From the NCBI GenBank assembly GCA_944320685.1, contig CALUIK010000002.1:186001-250000 (forward strand): 64,000 nt of DNA, given 5' to 3'. Position 1 is the stretch's first letter. Every line of letters starts with the position of its first letter. Below, piece by piece: positions 18,502 through 25,956 of the stretch. Position numbers and translations under genes: made by a program. The notes under the pieces were generated by a model. It had not been told where the DNA came from. It ran no database searches and saw nothing but the letters and a program-made list of their open reading frames with translations. Source of the stretch: an uncultured Alistipes sp. (lineage in GTDB: Bacteria > Bacteroidota > Bacteroidia > Bacteroidales > Rikenellaceae).

Positions 18502-19449
18502 ATGGCAAAAATAGATAAAAGCAGGGAAATTCCAAAGTTTCTACTCGACAAACAGTATCTGCTGGGGTCGGTGCTCTTCATCCTTACTTTTTCGTTTCTG
18601 TTCATGGCCATATACACTCCTTTTTCTTATACCGTATGGTTCAGCCTTACCGATATGAAGCACTTGGGGCTGACGGCCGTGTTCTATGCAGGTGCGCTGC
18701 TGATTATGTTGGCGAGCAAGCGTCTTATGTACCGTGTACAGGACCGCGTACGGTTCACGTTCGCCAAGTATATATCGTGGCTTCTGGCCGAGGTAGTGGC
18801 CATATCTCTGTTCTATACCCTTTTCACGTCGGTGTTCATAGCTCCTTTCGAACAGCCGTCATGGGTCATATTGCTCAAGGCCGTATGGTGTGTGCTGATG
18901 ATAATGGCCATACCTTATATTATACAGACGCTATATGCGGCGTACAAGGCCAAGACCGAGGAACTGCAGATGTTGCAGTATGAGATGTCGCTCGGCAGCG
19001 AACAGACGGTGACATATCCGTCTCTTATAAATCTTTATGATTACAACGGCACGCTGAAGCTCACCATAAACGCCGACTCGCTATATTACATGGAATCGCA
19101 GGATAATTACGTCAAGATATTCTACAGCAACCACGGCAGGCTGCTTTCGTACATGCTGCGTTGCCGTACCAAGGCGATAGAGGAGAACCTTGCCGAGACG
19201 AGTGTGGTGCGCTGCCACCGTTCCTATATGGTTAACGTGATGAAGATAAACAATATCCGCAAGAAGGGCAAGGCGCGCTATGTGGTTCTGGACAACAGCG
19301 AAATAAAGCCTATACCCGTCTCTAAAAGCTATTTCAAGAATTTCATCGGCAAGATCGACCGTTTCAATGCGTTGGGTCGCGGTGTGGCGGAACCGGCGGA
19401 GCCGGAGGTTGTGCAGACGTCGGCATCGGCATCGGCATCGGAGGAATAG
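18502..19449 (+). CDS. Membrane-bound LytTR-type DNA-binding protein
   Basis: The 315-residue product has about four hydrophobic helices in residues 20-150, then a short coiled stretch (KAKTEELQMLQYEM), then a LytTR DNA-binding domain (about 170-285) with the typical YYMESQDNYVKIFY and RCHRSYMVN blocks. No receiver domain is present and no histidine kinase is next to it, so it looks like a one-component membrane-tethered regulator; the signal and targets are unknown. The last residues form a Ser-Ala repeat encoded by 3.5 copies of CGGCAT (19421-19441). The frame is open upstream to 18355, but ATG 18502 is the first with a plausible N-terminus. Confidence 0.82.
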   Translation: MAKIDKSREIPKFLLDKQYLLGSVLFILTFSFLFMAIYTPFSYTVWFSLTDMKHLGLTAVFYAGALLIMLASKRLMYRVQDRVRFTFAKYISWLLAEVVAISLFYTLFTSVFIAPFEQPSWVILLKAVWCVLMIMAIPYIIQTLYAAYKAKTEELQMLQYEMSLGSEQTVTYPSLINLYDYNGTLKLTINADSLYYMESQDNYVKIFYSNHGRLLSYMLRCRTKAIEENLAETSVVRCHRSYMVNVMKINNIRKKGKARYVVLDNSEIKPIPVSKSYFKNFIGKIDRFNALGRGVAEPAEPEVVQTSASASASEE

Positions 19450-19465
19450 GTATTGTTGATATAAA

Positions 19466-19507
19466 ATAGCACCGTGCCCCGATTTTATAATCGGGGCACG
19501 GTGCTAT
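19466..19507. terminator. Bidirectional terminator between the LytTR and GH5 genes
   Basis: A perfect 18-base inverted repeat (19466-19483 with 19490-19507, loop of 6) lies between convergent stop codons. There is no strong T run on either side, so it may work mainly as a barrier or RNA-stabilising hairpin. Confidence 0.75.
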
Positions 19508-19526
19508 CAGCTGACAGCTTGGGATG

Positions 19527-20609
19527 TCAGCGGTGCGTGAGAATGCCGACGATCTCCTGCCGCGGTTTGCCGTCGGGGGCCACACCGAAGTCGAGGCTTT
19601 TGTAATCCCATGCTGCGTAGGCTATGCCGCGCTCGTTGCAGAGCGACACCACATCTTCGAACCACCGTATGCGATCCTTCTCGGCAGTGGTGGCCAGCGT
19701 GCCGAACTCACCGAGGTATATGCGGCGTCCCATCTTCGCGGCGGCATCGGCGGCACGTGCTATCTGCTTCTCGAGCGAGGCGCGGTCGTTGTATCCGCTC
19801 TCGCCGGCACCGTAGCCGTAGCGGCTCTTCATCTCGTCGCTCATGGCATTGTAGTCCTCGGCCGCGATAAGTCTGCCCGGGTAGTGTACAGGGCACGGTA
19901 TATCCTTCATGTCGGTCCATGAGGCGCGGCAGTGGGTGAACATGAACGGGTTGTAGAAATGGAAACTGAGGATTATGTTCTCGTCTTCGTCCGGTACCCT
20001 CAGTTTCTCGACCATATCGAACGACTGCCAGCGGTTCGATCCGATGACTATGGTACGGCGGGGTTCTTTCTCGCGTACGGCCGCGAGGCACTTGTTCACC
20101 ACGTCGTTCCATTGCTCGGGGTCGTCGGCAACGGGCTCGTTCATGAGCTCGTATGCAACCATCGAATTGGGGTACTTCTTCAACTCGGCCGAGATCCTGC
20201 GCCAGCATTCGCAGAACCGCTCCTGTGCCGTCGGATCGGTGAATAGCGGCTTCTCCGTAGCGTTGAAATGGTGCGAACGCAGTATGTGCAGGTCGACGAC
20301 GGCTCGCAGCTCGAACTCGCCGCACCATCCGAGGGCGTCGTGAAGCAGTGCGAAGGCTTCGGGCTCGGGGTTGAGATCGGCATCGAACATCTGTTCCTCG
20401 TCGATGGGGATGCGTATGTGGTCGAAGCCCATCTCGGCGATAGCTTTCACGTCGTTGCGAGTGAAGTATCCCTTGCGGGCTTCGCCGCGGGCGTCGTTCT
20501 GCGAGAGCCAATGGCTGATGTTTACGCCTTTGCCTATGGTGAATGTCTCGTTCGATGTGCAGCTGGCGGTACAGATAAGAGCCGTCAGCAAAAGGATGGC
20601 TTGTTTCAT
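19527..20609 (-). CDS. Glycoside hydrolase family 5 lipoprotein
   Basis: The 360-residue product starts with a lipoprotein signal whose lipobox Cys is at 17 (ALICTASC). The TIM-barrel domain shows the GH5 signatures: DHIRIPIDEEQ near the first strands, the acid/base Glu in AYELMNEPV, and the nucleophile Glu in IYLGEFGTL. GH5 covers endoglucanases, mannanases and related beta-glycanases, so the substrate cannot be given. The protein is probably on the cell surface or outer-membrane inner leaflet. It is a lone gene rather than part of a sus-type locus. A -7 promoter element lies at 20674-20681. Confidence 0.87.
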   Translation of the reverse strand: MKQAILLLTALICTASCTSNETFTIGKGVNISHWLSQNDARGEARKGYFTRNDVKAIAEMGFDHIRIPIDEEQMFDADLNPEPEAFALLHDALGWCGEFELRAVVDLHILRSHHFNATEKPLFTDPTAQERFCECWRRISAELKKYPNSMVAYELMNEPVADDPEQWNDVVNKCLAAVREKEPRRTIVIGSNRWQSFDMVEKLRVPDEDENIILSFHFYNPFMFTHCRASWTDMKDIPCPVHYPGRLIAAEDYNAMSDEMKSRYGYGAGESGYNDRASLEKQIARAADAAAKMGRRIYLGEFGTLATTAEKDRIRWFEDVVSLCNERGIAYAAWDYKSLDFGVAPDGKPRQEIVGILTHR

Positions 20610-20673
20610 GGTATGGAGGTTTTGGGTTAGGTGCCGGTAGCGAGGCGGAGGGCACTTCGGTGTCCGCAACACT

Positions 20674-20705
20674 ACAAATATAGCGATTTGCGGGTATTAA
20701 TACAA
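20674..20705 (-). promoter_or_regulatory. Bacteroidetes-type promoter of the GH5 gene
   Basis: Minus-strand TATATTTG (20681-20674) matches the -7 consensus TAnnTTTG, and a TTG (20705-20703) lies 21 bases upstream as the -33 element. It is about 65 bases before the ATG. Confidence 0.65.
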
Positions 20706-20750
20706 CGGTCAGAGACTGCGGATGGCGGATTATATGCGTGACATGCGATT

Positions 20751-21607
20751 TTATTGGCGCCGCATACGGTATTTTACGGGGGAAAAGCCCGTCATCTTTG
20801 TGAAGAACTTGCCGAAGACCGATTGATCGGAGAATCCGAGAGTGTCGGCTATCTGCTTGACTTCCATGTCTGTCGATTCGAGCAGACGCCGTGCGTCGGC
20901 ACCGAGCAGTTCGGCGATATGGAAGCGGACCGTATGGCCTGTGGTGCGCTTTACCGTACGGGACAGGTATGTGGCCGACATGTGCAACGCATCGGCATAG
21001 AACCCTATTTTGTGGTGGCGTCTGTAATTCTCGGTCAGCAGTTTCTTGAAGTGGCGGAATATATCGTCGGATCGCAGCACGCAAAGCGGGGTCAGTGTGC
21101 CGCGGTTCTCGAACAGCAGGTCGGCGACCTGCAGCAGGAGAAATCCGCACAGACGGTCGTAGATGGCGTTGCGTCTGTGGCGATAACCGTCCATGCGGTC
21201 CGAGAACAAAGCCATGGTACGGTTGATGTATTCGAACGTGTCGGGTGTGAGGTGTAGTATTGGGTAACCGTATTCGCGCATGAATTTAGAAAGTTGCGTG
21301 TACATGGTCTGTCCGTCGCGCAGCGAGTCGAAATAGTCGGGCTCGATGTGTATGCACGTCATCACGTCATCTAGAAGCCTGTGTCCATGTCGTCGAACAC
21401 GGCTCGCATCCCGGGGGTAAGCATTATTAGGTCCCGTACCCCGATGACGAGGCCGTATGTGTCGGTTATGCGGGCTGTCCCGCTTGTGACCAATGCTATG
21501 TGAAACCCTTTGGATAGTACGTGTCTGCCGCGGGGGCCGTAGTGGCTGTTTATGATGCTGCGGGATATTTCGCTGCCGTGTCTCTGGTATATTCGAGGTT
21601 CGTCCAT
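20751..21607 (-). pseudogene. AraC family regulator broken by a frameshift
   Basis: Two adjacent frames together make one AraC-type protein of normal length (about 285 residues). The 5' part (21607-21371, 78 residues) is the N-terminal cupin/ligand domain, ending in DDMDTGF and TAG. The 3' part (open through 21365 down to 20751) holds the rest of the cupin and the two helix-turn-helix motifs (IGFYADALHMSATYLSRTVK and VKQIADTLGFSDQSVFGKFF). The second frame reads through the junction without a stop (LLDDVMTCIHIE), so a single indel near 21371-21378 would restore the gene. It could be a true pseudogene, a phase-variable or programmed site, or a sequencing error. It is divergent from the 21725 gene. 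Confidence 0.8.
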
Positions 21608-21724
21608 ATCGTGTAGTTTGCAGGTAAAGTTAGCCGTTTGTTTCGTTTTTGACGAATGCAGGTCATATTTTTATTATTAGATCGATAAAAAACGGCAGAT
21701 CTTTGCACCCGAAAAACGTACTTT

Positions 21725-23029
21725 ATGGGAGTATACACCGTCAGACGATATCTTTTTTTTGCCGTGTCGCTCTTTATCAATGCGTTCGGCATAGCGTTCA
21801 TTACGAAAGCCTCGTTGGGGACATCGCCCATTACAAGTGTCACGTATGTGGCGAGCATGTTCACGCCGCTGACAATGGGGCAGTGGACCATCATGCTCAA
21901 TATGCTGTTCGTACTTCTGGAGCTGCCTTTCATGACGCGTCGCGATATTAAGTCGGATCTTCGCATGTATCTGTTGCAGATCCCCGTCTCGCTGTGTTTC
22001 GGCATGTTCATCGACGTGTCGATGGACGCGCTTTTCTGGCTCGCTCCGGCTGGTTATGCGGGCCGTATCGGCGTGCTGCTTGTCGGGTGCGTGATCCTCT
22101 CAGCCGGCATAGCGCTGGAGGTAAAGGCCGATATAGCGATGATGGCCGGCGAGTATTTCGTGAAGGCCATATCACGGCACCTGCGCCGCGATTTCGGATA
22201 TGTGAAACTCGGCTTCGACGTAACGCTGGTGGTTGTAGCATGCGTGCTGTCGCTGGTATTCATGTCGGAGTTGCGCGGTGTCCGTGAGGGTACGGTTGTG
22301 GCGGCTATGCTTGTGGGGCCTATAGTGCATATGATCAGCCCCTATTACAGGTGTCTCGACTATTGGATAGGACGCTCGGGACAGGATGGCAAGCCGGTTG
22401 CGGCCGGTTGCGTCGGTGTGGTGATAACCATAGCACGCGAGTACGGCAGCGGCGGCCATGAGTTGGGCGAGATGCTTTCGCGCGAACTCAATCTGAAACT
22501 TTACGACAGGGAGTTCATCGGTATGGCGGCGCAAAGGAGTGGCATGGATGAGCGTTATATCATCGAAAACGAACAGTCGATACCATCTTTCTGGCTCAAG
22601 TGTATGTTCGCCATGAATAATGAGCGGTCGGTCGAGCACGGCTTTTCGCCCGATGACGTGTTGTTCGTTGCAGAGAGCCGTATCGTACAGGAGCTTGCGG
22701 AGCGGGGGCCGTGCATTATAGTAGGACGCTGTGCCGATTTCGTACTGAAGGACCGCCCGAACGTGATAAGGATATTCTGTTATTCCGATGCCGCGAGTGC
22801 CTGCGAACGCTGTGTCAGGGAGTACGGCATTGCGCCCGAGCGTGCCGAAGCGGAGATTAAACGTGTCAACCGTAACCGTATCGCCCACTATGAATACTAT
22901 ACCGGCATGAAGTGGGGCGAACCTCACCACTATAACCTGATGATCAACACGGGCAGTATCGACTTGAAGACTGCGTGCGGCCTTGTGAAAAGCCTTTACG
23001 ACAATATCGGCCACCGCAAGCAGGCATAA
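21725..23029 (+). CDS. YczE/DUF6198-type membrane domain fused to cytidylate-kinase-like domain
   Basis: The 434-residue product has two parts. Residues 1-215 hold about five or six hydrophobic helices and start with YLFFAVSLFINAFGIAFITKASLGTSP, the pattern of YczE/YitT-like integral membrane proteins. Residues about 233-434 begin VVITIAREYGSGGHELGEML, a P-loop-like start of the cytidylate-kinase-like family (PF13189 type), and contain ERGPCIIVGRCADFVL and the RVNRNRIAHYEYYTG segment. The kinase would face the cytoplasm. This architecture recurs in Bacteroidales but I know of no assigned function. It is divergent from the frameshifted AraC gene, its likely former regulator. Confidence 0.8.
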   Translation: MGVYTVRRYLFFAVSLFINAFGIAFITKASLGTSPITSVTYVASMFTPLTMGQWTIMLNMLFVLLELPFMTRRDIKSDLRMYLLQIPVSLCFGMFIDVSMDALFWLAPAGYAGRIGVLLVGCVILSAGIALEVKADIAMMAGEYFVKAISRHLRRDFGYVKLGFDVTLVVVACVLSLVFMSELRGVREGTVVAAMLVGPIVHMISPYYRCLDYWIGRSGQDGKPVAAGCVGVVITIAREYGSGGHELGEMLSRELNLKLYDREFIGMAAQRSGMDERYIIENEQSIPSFWLKCMFAMNNERSVEHGFSPDDVLFVAESRIVQELAERGPCIIVGRCADFVLKDRPNVIRIFCYSDAASACERCVREYGIAPERAEAEIKRVNRNRIAHYEYYTGMKWGEPHHYNLMINTGSIDLKTACGLVKSLYDNIGHRKQA

Positions 23030-23343
23030 CGCCGCGGCATCCGTATAAGTTAAGCAAGGCCGTGTCCGGCAGTCGGGCCGCGCAATGCCGCTTATGGCAC
23101 GAAAAATATGTCATGCGGGCGTATATATTCTACGGATGTCGTGCAATGGCCAGCCCGTTTCATGCGGGCATGCGCTGGAAATATTTGTGGCGATGTTGCA
23201 GACATATTGACAATTGCCGCCGGCGTCATCTTCATGCGCTGCCCTGAACGGAGGAATGCCGGCGTCGGCTGTATGTTGCGGGTCGAATAGATAGGGACCG
23301 GCAATAATGTGCGGCTGGTATGCTTTTTTACGGAAAAAATTAT
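23030..23343. other. Spacer upstream of the metK promoter
   Basis: About 310 bases without a convincing gene: short frames here show no family resemblance. The only structure seen is a 10-base direct repeat, TCATGCGGGC, at 23111-23120 and 23160-23169. No terminator for the upstream gene is obvious. Confidence 0.5.
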
Positions 23344-23351
23344 TACTTTTG
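23344..23351 (+). promoter_or_regulatory. -7 promoter element for metK leader
   Basis: TACTTTTG matches TAnnTTTG. The transcript would start near 23357, about nine bases before the first helix of the riboswitch candidate. The -33 region is T-rich but has no clear TTG. Confidence 0.6.
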
Positions 23352-23363
23352 CGCCGACATTCG

Positions 23364-23418
23364 ATGTGGAAGGATTTGGACTGCTTGCAACCACTAAAAA
23401 AATGCTAAACCAGCAATG
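23364..23418 (+). ncRNA. SAM-II-like riboswitch candidate in the metK leader
   Basis: The leader contains, in order, the elements of the SAM-II pseudoknot: GTGG (23366-23369) pairing with CCAC (23391-23394) as P1; GGATTT in the loop; TTGCA just before the P1 3' strand; an A-rich stretch ending in ATG; and GCTAAA (23404-23409). TGCT (23382-23385) can pair with AGCA (23412-23415) to form the pseudoknot helix. SAM-II aptamers bind S-adenosylmethionine and shut down methionine/SAM genes, which fits the metK product. The pseudoknot helix is short (4 pairs), so the class call is by conserved sequence rather than by helix strength. A GACTG (23379-23383)/CAGTC (23432-23436) alternative pairing could be the switch. 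Confidence 0.65.
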
Positions 23419-23482
23419 TTGTTTCCAACGACAGTCTCGTCTTCCATACGTTTAACGGTTTTACTTTATAAACTTTTAATGT

Positions 23483-24790
23483 ATGGCAAATTATCTGTTT
23501 ACTTCGGAATCGGTTTCGGAAGGACATCCCGACAAGGTGTCGGACCAGATTTCGGATGCAATTCTCGATGAATTCCTGCGTCATGACCCGCAATCGAAGG
23601 TGGCGTGCGAGACGCTATGCACCACCGGCTTGGTAGTAGTGGCGGGAGAGGTGCGCTCGGAGGCGTATGTAGACATACAGAGCGTAGTCCGCCGTGTCAT
23701 AGACCGTATAGGATACAATCGCAGCGAGTATCAGTTCGATGCCGCCTCGTGCGGAATACTCTCGGCCATTCACGAGCAGTCGCCCGATATCAATCAGGGC
23801 GTTGTGCGCGAGAAGGACGACGAGCAGGGTGCGGGCGACCAAGGCATAATGTTCGGTTACGCATGCAACGAGACGCGCGAGTACATGCCCGCAACGCTGA
23901 TCCTCTCGCACGTGATTCTCAAGGAGCTGGCGGTAATACGCCGCGAGGGCAATGTGATGCCTTACCTTCGCCCCGATGCCAAGAGCCAGGTGACGATAGA
24001 GTACGACGGCGCGACGCACAAACCCCTGTGCGTACATACGATCGTGGTGTCGACGCAGCACGACGAGTTCATAAAGGCGGGTGACGGCCTTACGGAGAAG
24101 GAGGCCGAGCGCCAGATGCAGGAGCGTATCCGCGAGGATGTGCGTACGATCCTCATCCCGCGCGTGAAGGCACGTCTGGAACGTGCGCATGATTGCCTTG
24201 CCGAACTTATCGGTGACGATTACATTCTGCACGTGAACCCCACGGGCAAGTTTGTCATCGGCGGCCCTCACGGGGATACGGGCGTTACGGGCCGCAAGAT
24301 CATTGTCGACTCGTACGGAGGCCGCGGCGCGCACGGCGGCGGCGCATTTTCGGGCAAGGACTCTTCGAAGGTCGACCGCTCGGCGGCCTATGCGGCGCGT
24401 TACATCGCCAAGAACATGGTTGCGGCAGGTGTGGCGGACCAGATGCTGGTACAGTTGAGTTATGCCATAGGTATTGCGCAGCCGCTGTCGATATATGTCG
24501 ACACCTACGGCTCGAAACGTCCCGCGGCGCTTGAAGGTATGACCGACGGCGAGATAGCCGAGCGTATCGGCCGCCTGTTCGACCTGCGTCCCGCCTCTAT
24601 CGTACGACAGTTCGGTCTCAAGAACCCTATTTTCGAGGCTACGGCTTCGTACGGGCATTTCGGCAACCGTCCCTATACCAAGAGCGTCAAGGTGTGGGAG
24701 AATGGCCGCGAGACGGAACGCGAGATCGAGTTCTTCGGTTGGGAGCGTCTCGATGCGGTGGACCGCATCAAGGGAGAGTTCGGCCTATAG
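23483..24790 (+). CDS. metK: Methionine adenosyltransferase (SAM synthetase)
   Basis: Makes S-adenosylmethionine from methionine and ATP. The 435-residue product has [15 protein letters not shown] at the N-terminus (the His is the ATP-binding residue), [13 protein letters not shown] in the middle, and the phosphate loop [18 protein letters not shown]. It is slightly longer than the enterobacterial enzyme, as usual in this phylum. The gene stands alone between a structured leader and a strong terminator, matching direct feedback by SAM. Confidence 0.97.
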   Translation: MANYLFTSESVSEGHPDKVSDQISDAILDEFLRHDPQSKVACETLCTTGLVVVAGEVRSEAYVDIQSVVRRVIDRIGYNRSEYQFDAASCGILSAIHEQSPDINQGVVREKDDEQGAGDQGIMFGYACNETREYMPATLILSHVILKELAVIRREGNVMPYLRPDAKSQVTIEYDGATHKPLCVHTIVVSTQHDEFIKAGDGLTEKEAERQMQERIREDVRTILIPRVKARLERAHDCLAELIGDDYILHVNPTGKFVIGGPHGDTGVTGRKIIVDSYGGRGAHGGGAFSGKDSSKVDRSAAYAARYIAKNMVAAGVADQMLVQLSYAIGIAQPLSIYVDTYGSKRPAALEGMTDGEIAERIGRLFDLRPASIVRQFGLKNPIFEATASYGHFGNRPYTKSVKVWENGRETEREIEFFGWERLDAVDRIKGEFGL

Positions 24791-24813
24791 AAGAGATGAT
24801 TGTACGGCAACTT

Positions 24814-24856
24814 GATCGGACCCCCGTGCTCGGCACGCGGGGCCCGATCCGTTTTT
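24814..24856 (+). terminator. Terminator after metK
   Basis: A GC-rich hairpin (GATCGG and CCCCGTGC-type arms, 24814-24850) is followed by GTTTTTG. It lies about 25 bases after the metK stop. Confidence 0.85.
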
Positions 24857-24942
24857 GTCGAGGTATCCGGAGAATATGAAACGGACCCTCACGCGTATGG
24901 CGGAGAGTCCGATCCTTCGGCCGAGGCCTTGTTCTTGACGTG

Positions 24943-25926
24943 TTATTTCGTACGTGTTACCGTATGCAGGATGTTGCCATGCTTGTCGAGCATGTATAGC
25001 GTAAGCTTCTTGTCCGATGCCGATACTACCGAGAACCCGGGTTCCGAACTGCAGAATACCGTGCCGTCGGTGGGCGAGACTTCGCGGCTGAGCGATCCCG
25101 ACGAATTGACCACGTAGTCGACGTCGCTGCCTTCGGGCTTGATGTGTTGGAAGTTGTGTATGTGGCCGGCGACATACATGTCGACGCCGTGCTTGCGCAG
25201 GATGGGGTCTACACGGCGCTGCATGTCTTCACGTTCGATATCGTCCTTCGGAGTCTGGGCGTAGATGGGGTGGTGGCCTATGACCACGGTCCATGTCGCA
25301 GCCGAGGCGTTGAGCGTCGAGTCGATCCATTGCAACTGCCGGTCGATGTCCTGCGAGGCAACGTCGCGGTACGACTCTTCGGCCTCCTTGTGGTATTTGT
25401 CGATAAGGGGCGTGGTGTCGATGAAGAGCAGGCGCAGCGTGGCGTCGTTGTCAAGGTCGACGGTTTTGCTGTAGTAACGGTCGGGCATGTTCCAGCGGCG
25501 GCTCACTCCGTCGTAGTCGAGCACGGCCTGCGTGTTGCCGCGATACTCGTGGTTTCCCATGACGGGAAACCAGTCGATCATAAGTTCGGGGTGCGAGTAT
25601 ATGAGCTCGTAGTTGGTCATCCACAGCGGGTCGTCGACGCTGGCAACCCCTTCGAAGTGGTGTACGTCACCTGCGGCGGCCACGAACTCTATGTCGATGT
25701 TCTCGGCCAAGTGGCCCATCTCTTCGGCGATCACCTTCTGATCGTAGTATCCGTTGCGGCCGAGGTCGTTGGCCACTATGAAGTTGAAATTGTCGTCGGG
25801 GAGCGAGTCGAGGTGTGATGCCTGTACTCCCGCGACGCCTGCCGCAGGCGAGCACGAGTTGGTGAAGACCGCGGCCGCGAGTGCCGTCAGCACCGCAAGG
25901 GCCGGTATTATGGTTCTAATTCTCAT
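24943..25926 (-). CDS. Calcineurin-like metallophosphoesterase lipoprotein (purple acid phosphatase type)
   Basis: The 327-residue product starts with a lipoprotein signal (lipobox TNSC, Cys25). The dinuclear metal motifs of the metallophosphatase fold follow in order: FIVANDLGRNGYY (first Asp), AAGDVHH, VMGNHEYRG, VIGHHPIYAQ and AGHIHNFQH. The Tyr near the first motif and overall size resemble tartrate-resistant/purple acid phosphatases. It would release phosphate from esters outside the cytoplasm. It lies 30 bases after the TonB receptor gene on the same strand, so the two are likely co-transcribed. Confidence 0.88.
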   Translation of the reverse strand: MRIRTIIPALAVLTALAAAVFTNSCSPAAGVAGVQASHLDSLPDDNFNFIVANDLGRNGYYDQKVIAEEMGHLAENIDIEFVAAAGDVHHFEGVASVDDPLWMTNYELIYSHPELMIDWFPVMGNHEYRGNTQAVLDYDGVSRRWNMPDRYYSKTVDLDNDATLRLLFIDTTPLIDKYHKEAEESYRDVASQDIDRQLQWIDSTLNASAATWTVVIGHHPIYAQTPKDDIEREDMQRRVDPILRKHGVDMYVAGHIHNFQHIKPEGSDVDYVVNSSGSLSREVSPTDGTVFCSSEPGFSVVSASDKKLTLYMLDKHGNILHTVTRTK

Positions 25927-25956
25927 GATGCTGTTTTTATTTTCGGTTATTGCGTT

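Noticed and set aside
19421..19441. CGGCAT repeat as a phase-variation switch
   Set aside because: The unit is six bases, so length changes keep the frame; it can alter only the Ser-Ala tail, not switch the gene off.
21608..21724. Possible promoter for the 21725 gene
   Set aside because: GATCTTTG near 21697-21704 differs from TAnnTTTG at its first conserved base, so it is too weak to list.
23111..23169. Direct repeat TCATGCGGGC, two copies 49 bases apart
   Set aside because: Only two short copies, with no target-site or regulatory context, so no function is claimed.
23092..23394. 100-codon minus-strand frame upstream of metK
   Set aside because: No family resemblance, and it overlaps the metK promoter and riboswitch candidate.
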